A DNA stretch of 64,000 nt from positions 124,001 to 188,000 of the forward strand of contig NZ_MUXN01000007.1 in the NCBI RefSeq assembly GCF_001995215.1, in the 5' to 3' direction. The stretch comes from Amycolatopsis azurea DSM 43854 (GTDB lineage Bacteria > Actinomycetota > Actinomycetes > Mycobacteriales > Pseudonocardiaceae). Shown piece after piece: positions 8,583-18,747 of the stretch (positions are counted from its first letter, which is position 1; every line of letters starts with the position of its first letter). The notes beneath the pieces were generated by a model. The model did not search any database and had not been told where the DNA came from. It worked only from the letters and a program-made list of their open reading frames with translations. Both the position numbers and the translations under genes were made by a program.

Positions 8583-9955
8583 GCGGCTGGTGGCCCTCGT
8601 CGGTGCGGCGGAGCACCGCGCTTTCGGCGGCGCTGCTCTGCGCGGTCGTGTTCACCCTCGGCTGGCTCGGCACCCGCGAACTGCTGAGCTCGCGGCTGTC
8701 GAGCAGTGCCGTGAGCGCGACGCGTGCCGAGCTGGCCCGGCTGGCCGACTCCTACCGGATCGGGCAGCCGGTGCCGCCCGCCGGCGACGCCCTGTTCGAG
8801 GTGGTCGACGAAGCCGGGCGGCCGGTGGCGAGCAGCGAGAACCTCCGTCGCTGGGATCCCGCGTGGACGCCGTTGCCGCCCGCGCCCGCCGGGGCACCCG
8901 CGAACTGGGAGGTCACCACCAAGGCCACGCTGAAGCCCGGCGACCATCCACAGTGGCGCGAATATCGCGAATACACCGTGGTGGGCAAGGTGATCGACAG
9001 CGGCGAGCGGCAGCTCACGGTCTACCTGTTCGTGCTGCCGTGGGACACGCTCCAGACGCTGGGCACTTTCGACGACACCCTGGTCTTCTTCGTCCCGTTC
9101 GCGGTGCTGATCACCGCGCTGGCCGCGTGGCTCGCCGCCGGACGGGCGCTGCGGCCGGTGGAGGCGATCCGCCGTGAACTGGCCGAAGTGAGCGGGACCA
9201 GGCTCGACCGACGGGTGCCGGTGCCCCCGTCCCGTGACGAGGTCGCCCGGCTGGCCACCACCACGAACGCGACCCTCGACAGGCTTCAGCAGGCCTACGA
9301 CCAGCAAGAACGGTTCGTCGCCGACGCCAGCCACGAACTGCGCAGCCCGCTCGCGAACCTCCGGACCGGGCTGGAGGTCGCGCTCACCCACGCCGATCGC
9401 GCGGATTGGCCCGCCGTCGCCCGGCAGTCATTGCTCGATGTCCAACGGCTGCAACGCATCACGGCGGATCTCCTGCAGCTGGCCGTCGACCCGGCCGAAA
9501 TCCCGGCGCCGGAAGGTGTCGTCGACCTCGCCGACGTGGTGGGGGAGCAGGTCGCCGAACGCGCACTCGAACCCGGGCCCGCCGTCGTGTCCGATGTAGA
9601 CGGTCCGATGCCGGTGTCCGGCGAACCCGTCCAGCTGGAGCGCCTGCTGCGGAACCTGCTGGACAACGCGGTGCGGCACGCATGCTCGACCGTCACCGTG
9701 CGGCTCAGCCGTGAGGCGGGGGAAGCGGTCCTCGAAGTGATCGACGACGGCCCCGGCATCCCCGCTGCCGACCGTGAGCGCGTCTTCGACCGTTTCGCCC
9801 GGCTCGACGACGCCCGCGCGCGGGACGCGGGAGGTACCGGACTCGGTCTCACGCTCGCGCGGGACATCGCGGTCCGGCATGGCGGATCGCTGCGGGCGGC
9901 GGACGGCGACCCGGGTGCGCGGCTGATCGCGCGGCTACCCCTCAGGGGTATGTGA
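8579..9955 (+). CDS. Two-component sensor histidine kinase
   Basis: A 458-residue membrane kinase. A first membrane helix (about 12-32) and a second (about 168-188) bracket an extracytoplasmic sensor of ~135 residues. A HAMP segment (GRALRPVEAIRRELAEVS) follows, then a HisKA domain with His252 in ADASHELRSPLANLR, and HATPase motifs (NLLDNAVRHA, DDGPGIP, GGTGLGLTLAR). The start overlaps the regulator gene by four bases. The last codons and stop lie within the first CsoR-like palindrome, so the end of this gene doubles as control DNA for the copper operon. The sensed signal is unknown. Confidence 0.92.
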   Translation: MSGWWPSSVRRSTALSAALLCAVVFTLGWLGTRELLSSRLSSSAVSATRAELARLADSYRIGQPVPPAGDALFEVVDEAGRPVASSENLRRWDPAWTPLPPAPAGAPANWEVTTKATLKPGDHPQWREYREYTVVGKVIDSGERQLTVYLFVLPWDTLQTLGTFDDTLVFFVPFAVLITALAAWLAAGRALRPVEAIRRELAEVSGTRLDRRVPVPPSRDEVARLATTTNATLDRLQQAYDQQERFVADASHELRSPLANLRTGLEVALTHADRADWPAVARQSLLDVQRLQRITADLLQLAVDPAEIPAPEGVVDLADVVGEQVAERALEPGPAVVSDVDGPMPVSGEPVQLERLLRNLLDNAVRHACSTVTVRLSREAGEAVLEVIDDGPGIPAADRERVFDRFARLDDARARDAGGTGLGLTLARDIAVRHGGSLRAADGDPGARLIARLPLRGM

Positions 9956-10009
9956 CGCACGATACCCAGCTGGGGTATCTCCAGGGCGTTGCGGTACCCC
10001 CCTGGGGTA
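9936..10009. promoter_or_regulatory. Three tandem CsoR-like copper operators
   Basis: Three palindromes of one type: TACCCC-TCA-GGGGTA (9936-9950), ATACCC-AGCTG-GGGTAT (9962-9978) and TACCCC-CCT-GGGGTA (9995-10009). Centre spacings are 27 and 32 bp. GC-rich palindromes flanked by TA/AT are typical of CsoR, the Cu(I)-released repressor of actinobacterial copper genes. The copper chaperone ATG is 14 bp past the third site. No csoR gene lies in this window. Confidence 0.75.
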
Positions 10010-10023
10010 TGTACGTTGGGTCC

Positions 10024-10230
10024 ATGAGCGAAACGACTTACACCGTCACCGGGATGACCTGCGGCCACTGCGCGACCTCGGTCACCGAAGAGGTCTCCAA
10101 GATCGACGGCGTCACCGACGTCCGGGTCGATCTGCCCACCGGCGCGGTGACCGTCACCGGTTCCCGTGAACCCGCGGCCGCGGACATCCGCGCCGCCGTC
10201 GAAGAAGCCGGATACCGGCTGACCGCCTGA
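10024..10230 (+). CDS. copZ: Copper chaperone, heavy-metal-associated domain protein
   Basis: A 68-residue single HMA domain protein with the metal-binding loop GMTCGHC (Cys13 and Cys16) and the beta-alpha-beta-beta-alpha-beta layout, ending in EEAGYRLTA. It binds Cu(I) in the cytoplasm and would hand it to the CopA pump two genes downstream. I chose the ATG at 10024 because it starts directly before the first beta strand. An in-frame start at 9952 would put the CsoR-like operators inside the coding region. It is the first gene of the copper operon. Confidence 0.93.
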   Translation: MSETTYTVTGMTCGHCATSVTEEVSKIDGVTDVRVDLPTGAVTVTGSREPAAADIRAAVEEAGYRLTA

Positions 10231-10275
10231 GCGGCTCCACGATCGCGGGTGGCACCCGCACTAAGGACTTGCACG

Positions 10276-11183
10276 ATGAACACAGCAGCGAAGCTCTCCG
10301 CCTACGGTGTGGTTCTCGCCCTGGTCGCCGGTGGCGGCTGGGCGGCCGGCACCGCTGTCGGTCCGTTTGCCGGCGCAGCCGGCGTGCCCGGTGGTGAGGA
10401 CACCGGACACTCGGACACCCACGGCGGCACCGTCGCGGAAGCAGCGCACGGCAAGCAGGACCACGAACCCGCCGGGCTCGCGTCGACCAGGGGTGGCTAC
10501 ACCCTCACGCCCACCGGCACGACGCTCACTCCCGGCACGACGGCCCCGTTCACCTTCCGGATCCTCGGCGCCGACGGCGCGCCGGTGACCGCCTACGACG
10601 TCGAACACGAAAAGCGGATGCACCTCATCGTCGTCCGCCGCGACACCGCGGGCTTCCAGCACATCCACCCCGAACTCGGCGCGGACGGCACCTGGTCCGT
10701 TCCGCTGACCGTCGGCGACGCGGGTGTCTACCGCGTCTTCGCCGACTTCAAGCCCAGCGGCGGCGAGGCGACGACCCTGGGGGCCGACCTCTTCGCCGGT
10801 GGCGACTTCCGGCCCGTCGGCTACCAGCTCTCGCACGTCGCGGAGGTCGACGGCTACCAGGTCCACCTCGACGGCGAACTCGCGCCGGGCACGTCGTCGA
10901 AGGTGACGCTCACCGTCACCAAGGACGGTCGCGAGGTCACCGACCTCCAGCCGTATCTGGGGGCCTACGGACACCTGGTCGCACTGCGCGGCGGCGACCT
11001 CGCCTACCTGCACGTCCACCCGGACGGCGAACCCGGTGACGGCCGGACCGCGGCCGGTCCCGAGATCACGTTCTTCGCCGAGGTCCCGACGGCGGGCACC
11101 TACCGGCTGTTCTTGGACTTCCAGCACGAAGGCAAGGTCCGCACCGCCGAATTCACCGTCGCGACAGGGGAAGGGAGCCACCG

Positions 11184-11187
<4 letters not shown>
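10276..11187 (+). CDS. His-rich membrane-anchored protein of the copper operon
   Basis: A 303-residue protein. An N-terminal membrane segment or signal anchor (about 8-30) is followed by a histidine-rich linker with GHSDTHGG and HGKQDHE. The external part comprises two beta-rich halves (about 80-180 and 190-300) with [15 protein letters not shown] and YLHVHPDGE motifs, giving many exposed histidines. The stop overlaps the ATG of copA and the gene sits between copZ and copA, so a role in binding or handing over copper outside the membrane is likely. I do not recognise a named family; comparable proteins in actinobacterial copper operons are usually left hypothetical. It is not a YcnI or CopC match that I can show. 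Confidence 0.75.
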
Positions 11188-13430
<2,243 letters not shown>

Positions 13431-13436
13431 GGCGGG

Positions 13437-13488
13437 AACGCCCGCCGGTCGTCGTGTCGGATTCGACACGGGTTGACCGGCGGGCGTT
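13437..13488 (+). terminator. Long nested hairpin after copA
   Basis: AACGCCCGCCGGTC (13437-13450) pairs perfectly with GACCGGCGGGCGTT (13475-13488). The loop holds a second stem, GTGTCG (13454-13459) with CGACAC (13464-13469). It begins six bases after the copA stop. There is no T-run, as is common for actinobacterial terminators. Confidence 0.7.
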
Positions 13489-13548
13489 CTGGGTAACCCG
13501 ATTGTGCGACTTCAGCAAAGAGGTCGCGAGACGGGGAAGGGTGGCTCC

Positions 13549-14007
13549 ATGATCAGTATCGCGGAGCATCCGGTGCCGGGAACCTGGGTGCTTGACCTGC
13601 GAGCCACGACGCCACGGGCGTTGCCGGACATGCGCGCCTGGGTGGTCAGATGCCTGCCGGATCTCGGCGAAGGCCATCGTGACGACGTCCTGCTGGCGGC
13701 GACGGAACTCGTCGCCAACGCCTACGTGCACGGCGGTGGCGCACGGCACATCCAGCTGTGGCGCGGCGTCACGCCCTGTGCCGTCCGCATCGAGGTCGCG
13801 GACGTCAGCATCGAGCAACCCCGGGCGCGCTGTTCGCAGATCGAGGACCCGCGCGGACGCGGGTTGCTCGTCGTCGACGGGGTCGCGGTGCAGTGGGGTG
13901 TCCGGCGTGAACGCCGCCGCGGCGGGAAGATCGTCTGGGCGCACATCCGCTGCGACGGCCATTGCCCTGTCGCAGCGCGCGCCCCGAATGACCGACGGCG
14001 GAACTGA
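13549..14007 (+). CDS. RsbW-like anti-sigma/ATP-binding protein
   Basis: A 152-residue protein of the GHKL ATPase type. The N-box is AATELVANAYVHGGG, the glycine loop is reduced to EDPRGRGLLVVDGVAVQWG, and a basic stretch (RRERRRGGK) follows. Such small serine-kinase-like proteins control sigma factors or anti-sigma antagonists. No partner is adjacent. The usual DxGxG block is weak, so kinase activity is uncertain. The ATG at 13549 follows a purine-rich GGGGAAGG site; an upstream in-frame ATG at 13504 adds only arginine-rich residues. Confidence 0.75.
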   Translation: MISIAEHPVPGTWVLDLRATTPRALPDMRAWVVRCLPDLGEGHRDDVLLAATELVANAYVHGGGARHIQLWRGVTPCAVRIEVADVSIEQPRARCSQIEDPRGRGLLVVDGVAVQWGVRRERRRGGKIVWAHIRCDGHCPVAARAPNDRRRN

Positions 14008-14111
14008 ACCGGGTCGGATGACGACTGTGTCAGATGACGCAGACGGCCCTCGCCTCGTGCTGCCAAAGTGGTCCCGGCCAAGCTTGTCAAGCGAACGGGA
14101 AGGGACCCGAA

Positions 14112-14726
14112 ATGTGGGGGAACAAGAGCGCGATGGTGATGGCGGTGGCGGCGCTGGGGATGGCCGTCGCGCCGGCGGCGGCTTCGGCGGAGACCGAACC
14201 GTCGCTACGTGTCTATCCGACCGAGGTGCGGCCCAACGAGATCTTCGGTACGGGTATCGGCGGAGGCTGTGACAGCTACTCCGCGGTGACCTCGCCCGGG
14301 TTCGCCGGACCCGTCGAGCTGGTCGCGGTCGGCGGCGACCGGGAAAACCTGTGGGGCAACGGACCTGCCTCCGGAGTACCGGGCACCTACACCGCGACGG
14401 CCACGTGTGACGGCAAGACCTTGACCACGCAGTTCACCGTTCTCGACTACGCGCCGCCGTCCTGGGGGCTCGGCCCCCGTGAAGTGGCGCCCGGCGGGGA
14501 GATCTCCGGCGGTTCGGACACCATCTATGGCTGCCCGGGCGGTCCTGAGGGAGCGGCGACCTCGCCGGGGTTCGCCGAGCCCCTGCAGTGGACCCGGGGC
14601 GGCAACTTCGGCCGGTTCAGCGGTACGACCACCGTCGTCACCACGCCGGGAACCTATACGGCCACCCTGAAGTGCAAGGGCACGCCGATCCCCGGCGAGA
14701 TCGAGTTCACCGTCGTCGCGCCGTGA
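14112..14726 (+). CDS. Secreted protein, function unknown
   Basis: A 204-residue protein beginning with a clear signal peptide: MWGNKSAMVMAVAALGMAVA followed by an AxA-type site near ASAETE. The mature part has two similar beta-rich halves, each with a SPGFA segment (TSPGFAGPVELV, TSPGFAEPLQW), and each ending with PGTYTAT before a cysteine (ATCDGK, LKCKG). The cysteines in GGCDSY, ATCDG, YGCPGG and LKCKG suggest two disulfides. This looks like an internal duplication of an immunoglobulin-like fold. No enzyme motif is seen. It ends seven bases from the convergent TetR gene. Confidence 0.75.
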   Translation: MWGNKSAMVMAVAALGMAVAPAAASAETEPSLRVYPTEVRPNEIFGTGIGGGCDSYSAVTSPGFAGPVELVAVGGDRENLWGNGPASGVPGTYTATATCDGKTLTTQFTVLDYAPPSWGLGPREVAPGGEISGGSDTIYGCPGGPEGAATSPGFAEPLQWTRGGNFGRFSGTTTVVTTPGTYTATLKCKGTPIPGEIEFTVVAP

Positions 14727-14733
14727 GGACACG

Positions 14734-15336
14734 CTACGTTTTCGTGCGGCCCTCGATGGCCGCGCGGGCGGCCTCGACCGACTTCCGGACGACCACCTCG
14801 GTGGAATAGCCCTGCTTCGTGAAAACGCCGTCGAGGTAGAACGTGCCGTAGCCGTGCGCCTGCGTGAACAACTGCTCCATCAGTTCGAGCCCGTCCTGCG
14901 GCCGGTCGGCGACGGTGAGGCAGAGCATGACGAACTGGTCGGTCAGGCGGCGGGTCTGCTCGTGCAGCGCGGCGTGCTCGGGACCCTGTATGCCATCCGA
15001 GTAGATGATGTTCATCCCCGCCCGGCGTTCGATCAGGTACTCCGTGTACGCGCCGGCGGCGGCCGCCAGCGCCGCGACCGGGTCGCTCTCGGCCTCGATC
15101 GCGTCCTGCACCTTGTCGGCGAGCTGGCAGGCGACGGTCGCCGCGATCGCCGCCAGCAGGCTCTCCTTGTCCGGGAAGTGCCGGTACGGCGCGCCGGGGC
15201 TGACCTTCGCGCGCCTGGCGACCTCGGCGACGGAGAACGCGCCCAATCCCTGCTCGGCGATCAGGTCGAGCGAGACCCGCACGAGTTCGGCGCGGAGGTC
15301 GCCGTGGTGGTACTTGCCGCCCATGTCGTGGATCAC
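14734..15336 (-). CDS. TetR-family regulator of the adjacent alcohol dehydrogenase
   Basis: About 200 residues. The N-terminal TetR helix-turn-helix ([28 protein letters not shown]) is followed by a variable ligand domain with [27 protein letters not shown] second possible start lies four codons downstream ([10 protein letters not shown]), a common opening in this TetR group. It is divergent from the alcohol dehydrogenase, and two copies of a GTAAG-type palindrome lie between them. It most likely represses both genes until an aldehyde or similar ligand binds. Confidence 0.88.
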   Translation of the reverse strand: MIHDMGGKYHHGDLRAELVRVSLDLIAEQGLGAFSVAEVARRAKVSPGAPYRHFPDKESLLAAIAATVACQLADKVQDAIEAESDPVAALAAAAGAYTEYLIERRAGMNIIYSDGIQGPEHAALHEQTRRLTDQFVMLCLTVADRPQDGLELMEQLFTQAHGYGTFYLDGVFTKQGYSTEVVVRKSVEAARAAIEGRTKT

Positions 15337-15357
15337 ACCGTCCCGGTCGCGGAATAT

Positions 15358-15396
15358 GTAAGAGCCCTCTTACGCTAGGTGTAAGTGACCTCTTAC
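15358..15396. promoter_or_regulatory. Tandem TetR operators
   Basis: Site 1, 15358-15373, is GTAAGAG-CC-CTCTTAC, perfectly palindromic. Site 2, 15381-15396, is GTAAGTGACCTCTTAC, the same outer arms with an imperfect centre. The start points are 23 bp apart. They lie in the divergent gap between the TetR gene and the dehydrogenase gene. Confidence 0.75.
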
Positions 15397-15425
15397 ATGG
15401 TCTCACTGTTTTCACGGAGGGTTTC

Positions 15426-16475
15426 ATGACGACGACCACGCACGCCATCGCCGCGCCGTCCCCGGGCGCCGCTCTGTCGCCGACGACCATCGAGCGTCGC
15501 GACCTGCGTCCGGACGACGTGCTGATCGACATCGCGTACGCGGGGATCTGCCACAGCGACATCCACCAGGTGAAGGAGGACTGGGGCAGCGCGATCTTCC
15601 CGATGGTGCCCGGCCACGAGATCGCCGGCGTCGTCGCCGCTGTCGGCTCCGACGTGACGAAGTACCAGGTCGGGGACCGTGTCGGGGTCGGCTGCATGGT
15701 CGACTCCTGTGGCGAGTGCGAGTACTGCCTCGCGGGCACCGAGCAGTTCTGCGTGAAGGGCAACATCCAGACGTACAACGGCGTCGGCTTCGACGGCGAG
15801 AACACCTACGGCGGCTACAGCCGTCAGATCGTCGTGAAGGATGGTTTCGTCTGCCGGATCCCGGAGGGGATCGGCCTCGACATCGCCGCGCCGCTGCTGT
15901 GCGCGGGCATCACCACCTACTCCCCGCTGAACCGCTGGGGCGCCGGGCCGGGCAAGAAGGTCGCCGTCGTCGGCCTCGGCGGGCTCGGCCACATGGCCGT
16001 CAAGATCGCGGTCGCCATGGGCGCCGAGGTCACCGTGCTCAGCCAGAGCCTGAAGAAGCAGGAAGACGGCCTGAAGCTGGGCGCGAAGGACTACTTCGCG
16101 ACCGGTGACGCGTCGACGTTCCAGACGCTGCGCGGCCGCTTCGACCTGATCCTCAACACCGTTTCGGCGACGCTGCCGATCGACTCCTACCTCGGCATGC
16201 TGCGCGTCGGCGGCGCGATGGTGAACGTCGGCGCGCCCGGCGAACCGCTGTCCTACAACGCCTTCTCGCTGCTCGGCGGGAACAAGGTGCTCGCCGGTTC
16301 GATGATCGGCGGGATCGCCGAAACCCAGGAGATGCTCGACTTCTGCGCCGAGCACGGGATCGGCGCGGAGATCGAGACGATCTCGGCCGACCAGGTGAAC
16401 GTGGCCTACGACCGGGTCGAGAACAGCGACGTCCGCTACCGGTTCGTCATCGACGCGGCGACCATCGGCGCGTAG
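15426..16475 (+). CDS. Zinc-dependent NAD(P) alcohol dehydrogenase / aldehyde reductase
   Basis: A 349-residue medium-chain dehydrogenase of the cinnamyl-alcohol/YahK type. Catalytic zinc ligands are in AGICHSDIH and PGHEIAGVV. Structural zinc cysteines are in [17 protein letters not shown], and the Rossmann loop is [11 protein letters not shown]. It would reduce aldehydes to alcohols in the cytoplasm. A good GGAGG site precedes the ATG. The divergent TetR gene and the tandem operators suggest inducible control. Confidence 0.92.
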   Translation: MTTTTHAIAAPSPGAALSPTTIERRDLRPDDVLIDIAYAGICHSDIHQVKEDWGSAIFPMVPGHEIAGVVAAVGSDVTKYQVGDRVGVGCMVDSCGECEYCLAGTEQFCVKGNIQTYNGVGFDGENTYGGYSRQIVVKDGFVCRIPEGIGLDIAAPLLCAGITTYSPLNRWGAGPGKKVAVVGLGGLGHMAVKIAVAMGAEVTVLSQSLKKQEDGLKLGAKDYFATGDASTFQTLRGRFDLILNTVSATLPIDSYLGMLRVGGAMVNVGAPGEPLSYNAFSLLGGNKVLAGSMIGGIAETQEMLDFCAEHGIGAEIETISADQVNVAYDRVENSDVRYRFVIDAATIGA

Positions 16476-16500
16476 TCCGGTCGCCCGTGTACCGAACGCG

Positions 16501-16557
16501 ATGTCGCGAAAGCCACTTTCGGGACATCAGACGTCTCGAAAGTGGCTTTCGCGACAT
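16501..16557. repeat. GAAAGCCACTTTC palindrome, copy A
   Basis: Arms of 21 bp, 16501-16521 and 16537-16557, perfectly complementary (ATGTCGCGAAAGCCACTTTCG and its complement). Each arm contains the smaller palindrome GAAAG-CCA-CTTTC. It lies 25 bp after the dehydrogenase stop and may act as a terminator. Confidence 0.8.
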
Positions 16558-16613
16558 CCCGGGCCCGCGCTTCGCGGCACCTTGCCCTATCAGCGAGGTC
16601 CGGTGGGGAGCGG

Positions 16614-16668
16614 CGTTGCGAAAGCCACTTTCGCCACGTTGAAGGTTGCGAAAGTGGCTTTCACAACG
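16614..16668. repeat. GAAAGCCACTTTC palindrome, copy B
   Basis: Arms CGTTGCGAAAGCCACTTTCGC (16614-16634) and its near complement (16648-16668, one mismatch). This is the GTTGCG variant of the element, lying between the dehydrogenase and CPBP protease genes, which converge here. Confidence 0.8.
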
Positions 16669-16708
16669 CGTTCCCGCGGAAGTCCGCGCCGCCAGGCCAC
16701 CCGCAGCG

Positions 16709-17596
16709 TCACATCAGCAGCAGGGGCAGGGTGTTCATCGCGGTGTGCGCGGCGATCGGCGCCCACAGGTTGCGGTAGCGCGACCACAGGTAGCCGGTGA
16801 ACAGTCCGAAGAACCCTTGGAAGGCCACGATCGCGCCCAGGGTGAGCGGAAGCGTGCCTTGGCCGTGCGTCGGCAGGTGCAGCCACGCGAACAGCGCGGC
16901 CGCCAGCAGGATTCCGGGCCAGCGCCCGAAAAGCGCCTCCAGCCGGGTTTGCAGCATGCCGCGGAAGAAGACCTCTTCGAGGACGTTCGCGGTGAAGAAC
17001 GTCAGGGTCGCGCCCACCGCGAGGACCACGGGATCGGGGTAGTCCTCCGCGCTGGGCAGCGGTGGTGCGAGCGGTCCCAGGACGTACAGCCAGCCGAACA
17101 CGAGCACCGCCGGGATCGGCGCGAGCCACTGCCAGGTCTGCCGGGGCCGCCACGTGATCCGGAACGGGTCCGGTTCCCCTTGCGGCCGCAGGAATCGCAG
17201 AAGAACCCAGGGCAGTGCCAGGAACACGAGGGGTTTCGCGAGCGCCCAGACGTCGCGGACCAGAGCGTGCTGTCCCGCCTGGGACACCAGGAACAACGCC
17301 AGTGGCCACAGGAAGGCGATCAGCGCCAGGGCGATCGCCTGCTTGCTCAGCGCGCGCCGGTCGGCGACCGGTGGGAGCAGTCTCGGCGCGTGGAGCGGGA
17401 TCCCGTGGATCAGCAGGATCCCGGCCAGCGCCGGAATCAGCGCGCCCGCCAGGGAAAGCTCCTTGGCCGAATCCGCGGACGGCTTGATCGTGTCGTGCCC
17501 GGTCGCCAGCAGCACCGCGGGAGCGGCCACGAAGACCGCGAGCCCGCCGAAGAGGATTCCCCAGGCGGCACCCGTGCGGGTGCCGGTTTTTTCCAT
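16709..17596 (-). CDS. CPBP-family intramembrane metalloprotease
   Basis: About 295 residues, with eight or so membrane helices. The CAAX-processing/bacteriocin-processing motifs are present: LEEVFFRGML (Glu-Glu and Arg), FAWLHLPTH (the second His motif) and a final HTAMN. These proteins are glutamate-type intramembrane proteases in the plasma membrane, used for prenyl-protein processing, bacteriocin immunity or signalling. The target here is unknown. I take the ATG at 17596, though a GTG one codon upstream is possible. It stands alone between clusters of palindromic repeats. Confidence 0.88.
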   Translation of the reverse strand: MEKTGTRTGAAWGILFGGLAVFVAAPAVLLATGHDTIKPSADSAKELSLAGALIPALAGILLIHGIPLHAPRLLPPVADRRALSKQAIALALIAFLWPLALFLVSQAGQHALVRDVWALAKPLVFLALPWVLLRFLRPQGEPDPFRITWRPRQTWQWLAPIPAVLVFGWLYVLGPLAPPLPSAEDYPDPVVLAVGATLTFFTANVLEEVFFRGMLQTRLEALFGRWPGILLAAALFAWLHLPTHGQGTLPLTLGAIVAFQGFFGLFTGYLWSRYRNLWAPIAAHTAMNTLPLLLM

Positions 17597-17725
17597 CACC
17601 GGGAAAGGATCATCGAAGCGACGCGAGTCCGCGTCATCACTTCGGAGGACTTATTGAGGGGTAGGGCGAAGGCGTCGTGTCAGGGACATGGACGGGTGCT
17701 TGGCGACGATGAGAGCCTCTGAGGT

Positions 17726-17782
17726 GTGTCGCGAAAGCCACTTTCGGGACATCAGAGGTCGCGAAAGTGGCTTTCGCGACAC
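17726..17782. repeat. GAAAGCCACTTTC palindrome, copy C
   Basis: Arms GTGTCGCGAAAGCCACTTTCG and its complement, spanning 17726-17782, with the same GGACATCAGA loop wording as copy A. It sits upstream of the CPBP gene and downstream of the sigma factor gene. Confidence 0.8.
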
Positions 17783-17802
17783 GCGCTCTGCCCCGCCGCG
17801 CT

Positions 17803-17849
17803 GTGAAGGGCCCCTTCGCTGCTTTCAAGGTAGGCAAGGAGGCCTTCAC
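17803..17849. repeat. GTGAAGG / CCTTCAC hairpin, second repeat type
   Basis: The left arm GTGAAGGGCCCCTT and right arm AAGGAGGCCTTCAC pair with two mismatches across a ~19-base loop. It is adjacent to copy C but of unrelated sequence. Possible terminator for the sigma-factor operon. Confidence 0.5.
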
Positions 17850-17997
17850 GGACATCGCAGCCGGATGAGCGCACGCCAAAACTCAGCTGCACGCCATCTT
17901 TGCCCTGCCCCTCGATAGGCCTTCCCTTTCGTACGGCCCTTCCGGCTCTTGCCCTGGTTTCCCGCTCTGTACCGCCGCGGATCGAGGGGGAGAACGC

Positions 17998-18747
17998 TCA
18001 GGCCGAGACGGAGCGGGGCATCTCGCGGTTGACCTCGTCGAGCCGGGTGGCGACGGTCCGGCAGGGCTCGCAGCCCGCGAGATGCTCGGCGATCAGGTCC
18101 GCCCGGCGGCCCGGCACCCCGCCGCGGAGCCACGCGCCCATCCGGCGCCGCGCTTCCTGGCAGCACGGCGTTCCCGTTTCGGGGACCTGCGCCTGCAGGA
18201 ACGCCTGACGCAGTCCTTCGCGGGCGCGCAGGGCGAGGACGGAGGCGCCGTTCGGGGACACGCCCAGCAGCGGTGCCACCACCTTCGGCGAGTCGCCCTC
18301 GGCTTCGGTCCGCCACAGCACGGTCCGCCAGCGGCCGGGGAGCGCGCAGTAGGCGGTCCACGCCAGCCGGGAGTTCGCGCGAAGGATGAGGAGGTCCTCC
18401 GCGCCGACGGTCCCGGTGGCCTCTTCGGTCGCCGGGGTCGTGCCGTACAGCTCGACCCGTTTGTTGTGGTGGCTCCATTTCACCACCAGGTTCCGCATGG
18501 TGACCGCGAGATAGGCCCGGAGGTTCTCCCGGGGGCCGCCGCCCTCGCGGATGACGCCCAGGACGCGCACGAAGGCCTCCGCCACGAGGTCGTCCCGTTC
18601 GGCGGGTTCGGCGACCCAGCTCGCCGCGATCCGGCGGAGCGGTTCGGCGTGCCGCCGGAAGAGCGCTTCGCCGGCGGCGATGTCACCGGTCCGGAAGGCG
18701 TCGAGCAGCGTGGCGTCCGCTGTGTCCTGCTCGGCGTCGTCCCACAT
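17998..18747 (-). CDS. ECF-type sigma factor with C-terminal zinc-finger domain
   Basis: About 249 residues. Sigma region 2 (about 10-100) includes LFRRHAEPLRRIA and DLVAEAFVRVLGV. Region 4 (about 125-185) includes LPGRWRTVLWRTEAEGDSPK and a helix-turn-helix in VAPLLGVSPNGASVLALRAREGL. The tail carries CCQEARRRMGAW followed by HLAGCEPCR, a His-x3-Cys-x2-Cys zinc-finger signature usually found in separate anti-sigma factors. The tail may therefore hold the sigma domain inactive or sense redox or zinc. The ATG overlaps the stop of the SpoIIE phosphatase gene, making it the last gene of the stressosome operon and its likely output. Confidence 0.88.
   Translation of the reverse strand: MWDDAEQDTADATLLDAFRTGDIAAGEALFRRHAEPLRRIAASWVAEPAERDDLVAEAFVRVLGVIREGGGPRENLRAYLAVTMRNLVVKWSHHNKRVELYGTTPATEEATGTVGAEDLLILRANSRLAWTAYCALPGRWRTVLWRTEAEGDSPKVVAPLLGVSPNGASVLALRAREGLRQAFLQAQVPETGTPCCQEARRRMGAWLRGGVPGRRADLIAEHLAGCEPCRTVATRLDEVNREMPRSVSA

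Noticed and set aside
16501-17849. CRISPR array at the clustered palindromes
   Set aside because: Spacing is irregular, only three or four units occur per cluster, spacers are not of uniform size and no cas genes are near; the units are dispersed intergenic palindromes.
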